A stretch of 64,000 bases of DNA, from positions 1-64,000 of the forward strand of contig FMBT01000317.1 of NCBI GenBank assembly GCA_900095095.1, read 5' to 3'. This document shows positions 43,346 to 54,929 of the stretch, piece after piece (positions within the stretch are counted from its first letter, which is position 1; each line of letters opens with the position of its first letter). Below the pieces are notes generated by a model. That model was not told the DNA's origin. It was given only the letters and a program-made list of their open reading frames with translations, and made no database searches. Source of the stretch: Fragilariopsis cylindrus CCMP1102 (lineage: Eukaryota; Bacillariophyta; Bacillariophyceae; Bacillariales; Bacillariaceae). Position numbers and translations under genes: made by a program.

Positions 43346-46300
43346 ATGGAAAATCCAGACAATATTATAGTCGATGTAAATCCGACTGAAGATCCTCCTC
43401 CAAAAATTGAGTTAGAAGTTCAACAACCCCAGCCTACTACAGATGTTTCCACTGTTGAGTCGTCTTCAGCGAATGTAGAAGGGGCCGTAACAGAAACAGA
43501 CATCGGTAATGCCGCCGAAGAGGGGAAAATACGGAAACAACGAAATTGGAGCCATCTGACACTACTACTGACGACATTAAAAACAAATAATGCCGATGCT
43601 AATGATACAGAAATTACAGATATTAAAATGGCAGAAGATGGAGAAATTGAAGTAAAAGAAGAAGAAGAACAATCCCCACAAGTCACACCTGCAGATGCTA
43701 TTACCACCACCACCACCACTATCGACGATAAAAATAATGATAGTCCGTTTGAAGAGAAGGAAACTTCACCTGGAGATGATCTGAAAGATGATCATCAAAG
43801 TTCCTCAACAAAGGATAATTTAGCTGCAGATGTTGTTGTCGCCACTACCGAAAGTTCAACTTTGACTACTACTGCGAACCAGACACTGATGATGGAGGCG
43901 CTAGCACCGAAGAAGAGAAGGTAGTAGAACCAGCACCAGCTGCTGATACGATGACGAGACGACGTCGACACCAACACCACCACCACCTGAAATTGATCAT
44001 GACGACGAAAGGCTGCCGCAGAAACAGCATCATCAACTCCGATCGTTAAGGAAGAATGATGATGTGACGAAGAATGTTGAAGAAAAAGAGGAGGAAGAAG
44101 TCATATCGATGGAAATAGATTCATCAGAAAATCAAGATACGTCGGATCGGGGAACTGCAGATGAATCTCAGAAAGAAGCCCCAACAACAACCACCACCAC
44201 CGAAATACTACTGCAGAACCCACTCTTATACGACTACATACAGTACTCGTGGACGGAGTAGTACTGAAACTGCGGCGGCGGCACAAGCGATTGCTGGCAT
44301 GGTAAAAGAAAAAAAGCAACAGCCAGAGCGTGCAAAGTTACAGGAAAATTTTGAAGATTCGCCACGTCCTAAGGATCCACCGTCGGGTGTTTCATTTCTT
44401 GTTGAGGCATTGACAGAGAAGAGCGTAGAACAAGGACACGATTCCTTCCAGACGTAGATGGTATGCATATGTTACGGAAGAATGAAATCAAGGATGATGT
44501 TGCGTTGGCTCGTTCACTTCCTACCATTATTTCACCCCAGGGAAGTGTTCAAACTAGAACTAAAAGACTCGAAGGTGGTGCTGGTCGTCGTGCTAAGAAA
44601 ATTGATGCTGATTCTATGGATGTTGATGGGGACAAAACCATCCCAGCAACCCCTGATGATGATGATGACGATGATAATAGTGACAGTCCTAAGACAATCG
44701 AGTTGCCATATAGTAATTTGGTGGTCCCTTCTGATGCATTTGTTGCTCCAAAAGGTGTGGTTGATGGTGAAACATATGGCACAATCACAGTAAAGGATGT
44801 GGCACAGAACGAAGCCAACGTTCCATCGCCTTCGAAGGTTGAATCTGTAACATCATTTAATCCGCCTCGTCCTCCTGAGTCTGTTGGTGGAAAGAAGAAA
44901 CACCGTATGATTCGATGGGAACGTAGACCTGAGGATATAGAAGTCGATATGAAGAATTACCGTCGAACTGTCCAAAGGACCCGCCAGGAGCTTCAAAAGT
45001 CCGAAGATGAGTATGATCGTCTTGAAATGATCGATGCTCACCTTCGTCGTCACTTTTTGAACCATACGGATTTGTTGAATGACGAAAACAAAAACCTACA
45101 CGCTGAAATGGAAGTTGAAATACAAAATTTGATGAAAGGATCTGATTTAGCTGGCTCTAGAACTAGAAGTAAGAATTAACGAAAGTTGATGTTGTTATGA
45201 GGGACGTCCTAAGCATGTTAACAAAAAATCAACAAAAAGATGTTTCGATGGATGATGGAACATCCAATGTAGAGTCAGATTTAACTACTCTATTTTCTGG
45301 TTATGGGGGATTAAACTCACAAGCATTTGTTGATTGGGATAATTCTACTGATTTCAAACCGATGAAACCATGTAGTTCTTGGATCGAACCTGGTCAACAA
45401 GTCAAAACTCCGTACGGTGAGGGCACTGTGCTTGCAGTATTTCCACCAGAATCACCCCCATCAACTAATACTACGGGGAATGTTGTTGGAATTACCGAAA
45501 GTGGCCAATCGCTTTTATCATCGGGGCGTGTGCCGACTGAATTGCAGAAAAATAAATCCCATGACGGAAAGGACGAGAAGGATAAATACGATTCCTTGCT
45601 CCCACTTAGAGTTAAAGTCCGTCTCAACTACGGGACTGGTACTTTTGTTGCTGCTTCTATAACTAAGATGGAGAGCCCAGCTCATTTTACGGATGCTAAA
45701 CTTGCCAAACGTTGGAAGGGAATGATTGAATCGGCTGTTCAAGTCGGTCCTTGTATTGACTTGCAAGGTATGCTACCAAATCCCGATAATGTTGGTAAAG
45801 AAATGTCTCCTGTTGGCGATGAAGGGAAGTCGAAAGTGTCCGAGATGGATGTCGATGGTGATAATAATGTGAAATCTCCCGATGGGACTACTACCAGCAC
45901 TGCTTTGGATTCATTTGATCAATTTTTCCCAGTTGGGGCATCTTTGATTCCGACAAAGAGTGGCAGAGGAAACTTCTTGCACAATATGGAAATTGGTGAT
46001 ATTGAAAAAACTTTGCAAACCGCTCTTTACGACGGACACGGTGTTTTAGGAAGGGTACGTTGCAATAAATAAAGTATCTTCCCTATATGAAACAAATCGC
46101 ATAATCGTTTGGTCTGTTCTGTTCTGTTCTAACTTTTCTGTCTTGAAACTCTTGTCTTTTAGAAATCGAATCCAGGAGTTACCAAAGATGTAAGAACATG
46201 GGAAGACGATGAACAGGAACATCTAACGTTACGAGGAAGCGTGCTTCAGTTGAAGAATGCTCTTTATCGGCAGCGACGGATTCGTATTTTGAATGAGAGG

Positions 46301-46714
46301 ACAAGTAATTCGATGAATGATCGTTATCGTCGTGCAGAAGAGTTGGTATCTGAAATGAGGTCTGACTTAAAGAGTCTGAAGCGTAGATTAGGAGATGAGT
46401 TGAATGAACTTGGTATCACCGATGAAAATGCTAATCAAATACTTTTCCAGTTTTATCAAGGTCACCAGGAAGAAGATAAAGGTGATGCATCAACACCTAA
46501 ACGTTCACGCCGAGCTAGTAGCATGCTTGGAGAGATGTTGACTGCTGATATTGATATTAGCATTGGTATTGGTATTGGTATTGGAAACAATGATCGCATA
46601 GAGGGAGATCCTCGTGATTCGATGGATGACCAGGCAACTGATGATTTCTCTGGGGACGATCTTGAGGCACATCGCCCCACGAAGAAAATCCGACCGAGTG
46701 CTTTGGGGGAATAG
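43346..46714 (+). CDS. Large acidic low-complexity protein, unknown, frame broken
   Basis: Read as one gene of about 1,080 residues with one intron (46055-46162, GT-AG). The first half is disordered, rich in Glu, Asp, Thr and Pro. Then come a basic patch (RTKRLEGGAGRRAKK), KKHRMIRWERRPEDIEVD and a coiled coil (TVQRTRQELQKSEDEYDRL). The most conserved-looking piece is GQQVKTPYGEGTVLAVF (about 45387-45440), with LPLRVKVRLNYGTGTFV: a small beta-barrel motif seen, as I recall, in several diatom proteins. A second coiled coil follows (RRAEELVSEMRSDLKSLKRR). The frame shifts several times: near 43876, near 44445 (TTCC, one T short) and at 45171-45172 (one A short). The reading on each side joins sensibly. 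Probably nuclear; function unknown. The alternative is two or three separate small genes. Confidence 0.5.
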
Positions 46715-46944
46715 GGTTTTCAATGTCAAATATGTGATAACTGCAGGAATTTTGTGGGGCATGATGTATTGCAAAGTTTGTTGTAGCTGTGTTCATTTTT
46801 AGGGTAATTACTCTATAATATAATTATATTACATGTATTCAGTTTCCATATCTTACTTGATCATCCAAATGGGACGGAAAACAGTGCAATTGTTTAGGCT
46901 ACAAGTGCAAATATGGTTAGAAGCCCCCTTTAGAGAGATAGAGA

Positions 46945-46965
46945 GTGTGTGTGTGTGTGTGTGTG
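46945..46965. repeat. (GT)10 microsatellite
   Basis: Ten uninterrupted GT dinucleotides following a GA-rich stretch. Confidence 0.9.
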
Positions 46966-47344
46966 CATATCTAATACTGCTAACTCGTTGACCACCAATC
47001 ATGGAGTGTGCAAGCATAGGAAGGACCTTCCTTAGGGCAGTGAGAAACTTTGTATGCAACAATGTATCCTTTATGATAGTAGTGATCCTTTTTGTAGGAC
47101 TCCTTGATAGTTCTTTATCATATAAGAAATTTCTAGTGATAATCAACATTAAAAAATTAACACTTTATGACACCACCACTACAGCCAGTGAAATTAGAAG
47201 AGAAAACATGAGAAATGATATCATGAGAAAAACTGTATATACAATAATTGTCAATAATTTTTAGTTTTGAGATACATTTACAAAGTACCAGATCTATCAT
47301 TACCACTCCTTGGATGTCCTTACTTGTAATTGTTTGTTGAGACC

Positions 47345-47346
<2 letters not shown>

Positions 47347-47379
<33 letters not shown>
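47347..47379. repeat. (TG)16 microsatellite
   Basis: Sixteen uninterrupted TG dinucleotides about 380 bases downstream of the first GT array, on the same strand phase. Confidence 0.9.
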
Positions 47380-47380
<1 letters not shown>

Positions 47381-47857
47381 CACATGATGTAATTGATTTG
47401 CATGTGATTGATGTAGCCTAATCCCCATCTGGCTTGTGTTCTTCTTGCTTATGTGCGCGGCGCGTTGATACTTACATGCTGAGAGCATGTGCTTAGATAT
47501 ATGTTTTGGGGCAATTCAACGCTAGCTTATGCTGCCTTTACTCGCGACAGGCAGTCACATTTTAATGTCGAAAATATTTTTTGATACCACCGGTAGAAGT
47601 TGAAAGAGTTTGTGAAGAATTTATAACTGTTAGAAATCAGAAATCAGCCAATGCATAAAAAAAGGATCAATACTGGCTAGTAGTAAAGTAAGCCAAGATA
47701 GAATGCATTAGAGAAGTATCAATTATATACTGCAATTGCACACGAGCCAAGACACGAGAATCAGCAGCTGAATAGAAAAAAGGACCTGTATACGGAAAGA
47801 TAGGAAACAAATTTAATGATCTTTACTGGTGATAGAGTAGCAACTAACGATGAGAAA

Positions 47858-49015
47858 ATGGACGAAGTGACAAGCTCTCAGGACGAACAAAAGTCATCGT
47901 ATTCGAAGCGTTCGAGTGTTGTAGAATTGTGGAGAAAAGAGAGGGAGCGATAAGTTCTTCCAATACAACAAATAAAAATACAAGTCCAAGTCCAAGTAAA
48001 AGTTCTATAATATCAGCAGCGGAAGAAGAAGAAGAAGAAAAATTACCAATTAATAGTAACAAATTTGAAGAAGAAAAGAAACAATACAATCATCAGCAGC
48101 ATCACATCAGCAGATTGATTCATCACAGCATTCGGAACAAGATTCTCGGCAGCATAATGAAAAAAGTGCTTCCGATTCTAATTTACGGTATGATGATGAT
48201 GATGATGATGATAATAATTCCAAAAAAAATATAGCTTCCGATTCCGAGAGAAATGAACCAGAATCAGCAGTCACTACTGGAAATAATGGTAATAATAACA
48301 CCGGCGACGGCGGCAATGGGAAATAGGAAAGAAAAGGGTGTTGTTGTTGTTAGCGCACCCGCCCGAAGGTCTAATATCAAAATTCCTGGAAGAAGAAAGC
48401 CGTTTCGTCACCAAACATCCTTCAACTCCTAATAGGAAGGCAATACATATAATACTACTCCCTGTAGTCCTGTTATATTATATAATGAACAACCCACCGA
48501 ATTGGCACCTTCCAATTGCTGCAATCCAGTAGTAGTAGTGATAGATGATGTCGACCGGCAGTCATTAGACTCAAGTTTGAATAATAGTAGTCCCATCGTA
48601 GTAGAATCTATTACTGCTACTACTACTACCACTACTACATCACCTTCCGTTAAAAGGTCAGGTATTCGGAATTCTTCGTGGCGTAATCGTGGAGGAAGTA
48701 TTGGAAGTATCAATTCTACAACTTAACTACTAACAGTGTTAACCAATAATAGATGAACAGCAGGCAGCAAAAGATGACGACGTTAACGAAACTCCTCCAT
48801 CCAACAGCAACAGCAACGCTACTAGTAGTCCAAGTAGTAGTGCATTTGATGAATTGAAATCAAAATGGGCCAAGTTTGGGGTACAACATCAACCTCCTCA
48901 TCCGACGAGCACGAAATCATTACCATCACAAGCCTACTACTACTACTACACCAACTAAATCGTTTCCAAGGACGGTACCTCTTCTGATGGAAATCATGTT
49001 GCACAAACCAGTTGA

Positions 49016-49057
<42 letters not shown>

Positions 49058-50933
49058 AATCTTCTAGAAAATGTACACAAAACACAGATGAACAAAATTC
49101 AGAATGAACTAGTAATAGTAACAGGAGAAGGAAGTAGTCCGACGTCAAATATTTCTTCTGCTGAGAATAACAAGAGTAAATTCTCAAAGCCTACTAAAAT
49201 CTCGAGAGTTAAGAATCTGAGAAAAATCAATACTAGTAGTAGCATTCCGGATAATCGCATCCAAAAGAGCAGTATCGGATTAAACTCAAAAGTAACAACG
49301 AAGTCATCGCCGTCTTCTTCTCCTTCTGCTTCTCCTCTTGCATCAAAGCGTAAGTATGGGATCTTCTAGACTGGCTTCACGGAGAAAGTTGGATTCAAAA
49401 GGACTTCGTTCAAAGTATACTCGTAGACAAACTTCTGCTACAAGTTCTACCACGTCCAACACGGACGAGGAGTCACTCGACATAACAACAAAGAACTCTT
49501 CAGCTACGAATTCTTCAGCTGATGATTTAATTCCTATAAAACAAAGGAGCATTGCTGTGACTACTTCTTTCGTATCAGCCGAACAGTCTGTTCATCATTC
49601 ATTATTGCCATCATCGGCTGAAAAAGGATTTGTTCCTAGCTTTCCACTTGATGAATCACTTCAGGATGATTCTTTAAATTTGTACAATACAGCAGCAGCA
49701 GCAACAACAACAACAAAAGTAATAGGAAAAAGCGAAGAATTAAACACCAGAGATCATCCATCTCACTCTTTTGTTCCGATACAATCACAGTACGAAACTA
49801 CTGATCGACGATCGGCTGGAACGAATGGAGGAGAAATGACGAAGTCGACACTATTATCGCCGCAATCGAATTCGACAGACGCTTTAAATAATTTTATTGC
49901 GGTATCCAAGTTCAAATCAAATTCCCCTATCATCTATCCCAAGACTCAGAATAATCAGCAGCAAAATCCTAACAACAACGAAGTCGATAGAACTAGCTGT
50001 GATGATTCGTGGTCTAGTAGTGCATCTAACTCTAGAAGAGAAGGATCGGGAGAGAATTGCAACCAGAACTATACCAACAATTCTCGTTCGCCCTTCAATT
50101 CTCGTGCCAGCCGAAAACTTCGAGAGATTCGTCAGAGACAACAACAGCTACGCAATAGCAGGATCGAAGGACAAGATAATACCAGTGGTGAATCGTCAAA
50201 AGAATTGAACACGGAAGTTCTCACGAACGAGAGTCAAAACAATAATGTTGTATCGTCACCAGAATTGACCATGAAAGCCTCAGTTCCGCATGACGAAGCT
50301 AATCACAGTCTTGATGATTCATGCCAGTCATACAATGTTCTACAGCCTCAACCTCTATTAGATTCTCCTATTCAGACTCCTCGAATTGTTGATTCCCGAC
50401 CTTCCGTGTCTACCCCGATAATACAGAGAACCAAAACCAATGAATCATGCGCAAGCTCGTTGATATCAATGGATGAATCAACTGCTGTAAGCCCGAGTCT
50501 ATATTCAGAAACTACTAATGATAACTCACAGATGATGCATTCAAAAGCTGAAAGTGCTACCATTGGTGGAGAAACTAGGGACTCTCAAACGACTAGGGAC
50601 TCCTCCCAAAGATCTCGTTTGATTGTCCCTGATGCAGATAGGATGGTTCCAGAAGAGTTTGTTTCCGAGAAAGATGCAAATGTAGAGTCCTTCAAGACAG
50701 CGTATGAGACTACGAGTTTCGAACAAATTGCGAAGGACATGACAGAACAGGCGAGCTCTGTTCTCGGTATAAATATTCTGAACAATGGAATGCAAAACAC
50801 TTTAAATGAACTTGGGCTTGGAGATGTATTTCGACAGAAGAAAACTACTCGGAAGAAGGTACCAAGAAGTAGAGTACCAAGTCCTGTTGAAGAAGTTGCT
50901 ATTGAGGTTGAGTATGTTGCCGACTCGGATTGA
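47858..50933 (+). CDS. Ser/Asn-rich low-complexity protein, unknown, frame broken
   Basis: Read as one gene from MDEVTSSQDEQ (47858) to the TGA at 50933, roughly 1,000 residues. The last 531 residues (49338-50933) are intact in one frame. The N-terminus has SSVVELWRKRE, a short amphipathic motif I believe recurs in diatom Ser-rich proteins. One A seems missing there (47935-47938). The rest is Ser, Asn and Thr-rich with repeated patches such as SRLASRRKLDSKGLRSKY and SRASRKLREIRQRQQQLRNS, two basic RxSRKLR-type elements about 750 bases apart. Near the C-terminus LGINILNNGMQNTLNELGLG looks helical. A 39-A tract (49017-49055) lies inside the frame as polylysine. Several frame changes upstream of 49338 make this part uncertain. 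Function unknown. Confidence 0.5.
49017..49055. repeat. Poly(A) tract, 39 bases, inside a presumed coding region
   Basis: The longest homopolymer in the window. In the presumed frame it encodes lysines (VDKKKK... KEIF). Its length is likely to be unstable in the genome and poorly measured by sequencing. Confidence 0.95.
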
Positions 50934-51074
50934 TAAAGACAACACAAAAATGTTGGATGGAGTCATTACGTTTGCTACAAATCGCAAAAATACTGTATGT
51001 AATAGTAAAATTATTTGTGTTTAAATAACTATTTTTGTGCTGTATGTACTTTTAATCACATTTATTCATTTATT

Positions 51075-53994
51075 TTAAGTCACTTTAGTTGAGAGGTATT
51101 CTATCATAGCGCGATCGGAATTGGCAAGGACCGCCGAATCCAGGACTCCTTGCGTTATACTATCGCGGGCACTCATTTTTGCTCCGTTCTGAAGAAGCAA
51201 CTCGGCACATTCGATCGCCTTCCAATCTTCAGTGTCTTCTGCTTTGATCTGAGTGCATACGTGTAGGGCAGTTCTATTGTTATCGTCGGTATTTTTCCAC
51301 GAAGCAACAGCACCATGGGCCAACGCCCTAGCTAAACCTAAAACATTACAATTTCTAGTAGCTTCGTACATTTCCTTCGAAATATTTTCATCGAGTTCCG
51401 CAGAAGTCTTCCCATCCTTATCGGAAAGCTTCAAAAATCCTTTCCATAAATACTTGCTCTTGATCCATTCTTCTTTTGCCTTTCGGCCTGAGCTTTCGCT
51501 GGGTTTCTCCCACCCTTTTTGTGTCACGACTCCCTCTTCCCAAATCGCATTTGCGTTGTCATTTCCAATAGCTAGGATAAGATTGGCTTCGCTTTCACTC
51601 AGCGAGTCTAGTTTTAACGAGCGGACCTTGCTTACATGAACACCAAGTGATCTATGCACACCACTACAATCGATACACATCAATATACCCAAGTTTAGAG
51701 AAACCCAATCGGGATTCGGAGCACCGCAATCCACGCATGTTGAATTTGCTCCCATGATCTCAGGTACCAGATTAGTCTGTGCTGTGTTTTGTTCTCTCCC
51801 GAATGATCCATAGTTGTCGATGTCATGAAGCTCCGGCATGCCGACAGCATCACATTCATCGAGCGAGTCATTTGAATATGTTCTCGGTGTTTTCTTATCT
51901 GATCTGGTCGGTGGTCTACCAACATCCCGTGAGTTTCCATTAACAAGCTGATCCTCGATACCTTTGCGAATAATACCAACCCATTTCTTAAATTCGAGAG
52001 GTCCTCTAGTTTGTAGCACAAGAGGTTTCAGACTCATCGGGTTGTGGACTTCAAAGCAAAAACGAGGACCTTCCTTGGGTGCTTCTTTCACTGAGCACAA
52101 AACGACATCACATATCTTTACGCGTTCCAAGGTATTTGAGAATGCTTCTCCTTCGTTTCCTTTTTTATTATCATCGCTGTTTCGAAAATAGTAGATCCCA
52201 ACTGAATCCATCATGAACCATCTCTTTCTCCAAGGACTTAATGAGATTATACTGTCGCTCTTTTTGTACAACCAACCTTCAACAAACATTCCTGGTGTTG
52301 GATCGCGTTGGAGACGAGTCGAATCCGCTAGTAAATTTGGCAGTTTCCATATCTGAACCTGTTCTTCTATTTCTTCTAAACCAGTTGCTTGCCGCTCCAT
52401 GTAAGCCTTATCGCCACGTGAAATAGCTTCGACGATTATGGAAGAACTCTTTGTAATTTCCTTTAACCCATCGATTGTTCCTTCAATATCTCCCTCTCTA
52501 GCTTGCCAAGAAGGCCCAAGTCGTTTCTCAAGTGTATCCCTAGCAGCGGACTGGTCCACTTGGAAACGGGTCATAGTTGGAACGAGATTAGTAACAAGAT
52601 CAGAACAGTGATGATAGTATGCTCGGATACCATGCAACGATACCAATACATTTTCACCAACTTCGAATTTTCTTCTTTGTTTGTGTGCAACGATGTGTTT
52701 TGACAGTTGGAAACGTTTTAGTTCTGCAGTGGCCTGAGCCAGTCTTACTTGCTCTAGTGTTAGTCTTAGGGTTGCAGCAGTTGTCGCAAGCTGCACAGCA
52801 GGATCCACAGAATCCGACTGTGTTCGAGGGGATGGATTTCGGGTATTGTGTCCCATCCCCTGAGAAAGATTGGTCTTAGTCTCCGGTTTATTCCGATTTG
52901 AAAATCGCGAAAAGAAGCTTGTTCCGTGGTTTTCCACTTGTTCACTAAACTTATTCCTTCCTTCTGCAGTGCTAAGCGCTGCAGCGTGCCTTCCGTTTAG
53001 ATATTTTCCTAAAAGTTCATCAGCAGATACAGTAGCCTTTTCAGCGTTTTCTTTCAAATTTTTTGCGGTATTGTACTCCAAACTTTTCATAGGTTCATTT
53101 AAAAAAAGGTCAATATCACGACGTAAGGTACACAATATTTGAATGAATGAATGAATTGAATGTTCAGGACACGCAAAGCCAAAGACTGATTTTGTGTTAG
53201 CTTACCTGGCAAATTTTTCTAACGAAGTGACCATGGTGGCCTCAAAAGACCGCGTCATTTGGATTTGTGCTTCAGCAATTTCCTCTAGCATCTAAAGCAA
53301 TTATATCGAGGAACAATTATTGTAAGTACAAAAAATGCTTATTCGTCACACGAAGAGTTGATAGTTTCTTTTTACATATTCTCTTCACCATTTCCATTTT
53401 TTATCTTAAACAATTTAATAGAATCAAACGTTGTTGTATACGCACCTCAGACATCACCCCTAAGAGACTAGCCATATCTTCACCGACAGCACGTCGTCTT
53501 TCGGCAACTGCTTCAGCCTCTCGAGACTTAGTTTCTTCAAAAGAATTCCCATCATCATCGGCATTCGGCTGTTGAAGACGACATGCAACTGCCAAGCGTC
53601 GAGTCGATTCGGACATAAGAGCACCACATTTTCCAAATGTTTTCGTCCTCGCTGCTATATCATTAAGGGTTGAATGAAAAATTTGCATTGAATTCATTTC
53701 ATTTTCAACATACGATGAGAAATACGGTGAATCGGCACTGAAACTATTTTGGACGTTGGCATTAAAATTAGAATCTTTACTACTTTGACCTGTATCCAAG
53801 TTCCTCACAGAATTTGACCTAACACTCTTTTTTCCATCATCTCCTTTTTCTTCTTGGACAACTTCTTCATCTGCTGCTTCTTTTTCCTGGACAACTTCTT
53901 TCTCAGCAGCTTCTTCTTCCTGTACAACTTCTTTATCTGTAGTAGGTGAATCAACCTCCTTCTGGGGATTTGCTGTATCCTCCACCGACGACAT
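51075..53994 (-). CDS. ArfGAP with BAR, PH and ankyrin domains (ACAP-like)
   Basis: GTPase-activating protein for Arf-family GTPases in membrane traffic, about 895 residues. Exon 1 (53446-53994) has an acidic tail with [11 protein letters not shown]-like repeats and starts the BAR domain. Exon 2 (53206-53291) is short, and exon 3 runs from about 53127 to 51075. The PH domain begins [11 protein letters not shown] and contains [17 protein letters not shown]. The ArfGAP zinc finger is complete: [11 protein letters not shown], then C-x2-C in [20 protein letters not shown], holding the catalytic arginine (HRSLGVHVS). Ankyrin repeats follow at the C-terminus ([24 protein letters not shown]). This domain order is that of ACAP/ASAP proteins. 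The junction into exon 3 lacks an AG acceptor: phase requires a start near 53127, where the intron would end in AC. Either a non-canonical site or a sequence error explains it. Confidence 0.88.
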
Positions 53995-54929
53995 CGTCTG
54001 CGTATGGGAGCGTGTGTGCGTTTTATCGAAGGCGCCTACGTGAATTGACCTGTTCTAAAAGATCCAATCAGTAGAAAGGGGAGAACTCTGAGGAATGTCA
54101 CAATAATATTCTAGCTACTAGTACCACTTTCCGTATCGTGGCGTAAAAGATAAAAAAGGGAGGGCAACTCAAATTCGAAACTACAGCTTTCTTCACCAAT
54201 ATAACAGAGTAAATCTCTTTAAATGAATCTATTCTCTTCTTAATTATTCAAGGCAAGCAAGTTGAATAGTTGAGCTCGACTGTAAGCGAGTATTATGGTG
54301 TATAACGTTACTCTTGATTTTTCGTCGAAATGTAATGCATAAAAAATAAAAATTTATCACAATGCTGGGTGCAAAATAGCGTGAGACGCAATCAACGCGT
54401 AAATTCATTGCGAATTTTTATATATGCCCTAGTACGAGGCACATTAGGGTCATTAAAAACAGTAGGTAAATAGGGATATTTTACATAAATACTACATCGA
54501 ATTCAGAGTAGGGCCCATAATTTATGGCTTTTAAAGTCGTTGTATCTATATAGTTTCAAAGTTAATAAATATCAGAGTAACAACTGATCAGATTCAAAAT
54601 ATATAAATAATGTGCATGTCTTTTTAGTTCTATAACTAAAAGCAGTTTTAAAAAACTTTTCCTGTAGCAGAGAACTTAGCCCAAGATAGAGACCTCTGCT
54701 AATGAGTTAATTGGTATACAAAGGTCTTAATGAAAGAGAGACGAACTAGCAGGACACTCTCGTCGTTTATACAGTTCCATGTGATTCATCGAAGCTAGAT
54801 TAGCTTCATTTATTTATTTCGCCGTCAATCTCGGATGATTTAATATAATATACCGACTTATTGTCGGTCTCTTGAGAAGAGAGAGGGAGAAAAAGATCAT
54901 TGTTTTATGGCTATACTTATTGTTCTTGT
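53995..54929. other. Intergenic, about 0.9 kb
   Basis: Between two leftward genes: the ArfGAP promoter and the 3' flank of the RING-CH gene. AT-rich; a short inverted repeat (ACCGACTTATTGTCGGT, 54851-54867) could form a hairpin downstream of the RING-CH stop. No gene seen. Confidence 0.45.

Larger units (their letters stand above)
46715..47857. other. Intergenic with GT microsatellites
   Basis: About 1.1 kb between two rightward low-complexity genes. It contains two GT arrays, listed separately. No convincing gene. Confidence 0.45.

Noticed and set aside
48100-48234. Methionine-isoleucine run (MMMMMMM) in one plus-strand frame
   Set aside because: It comes from a GAT repeat read out of frame; the Asp-rich reading fits the surrounding acidic protein.
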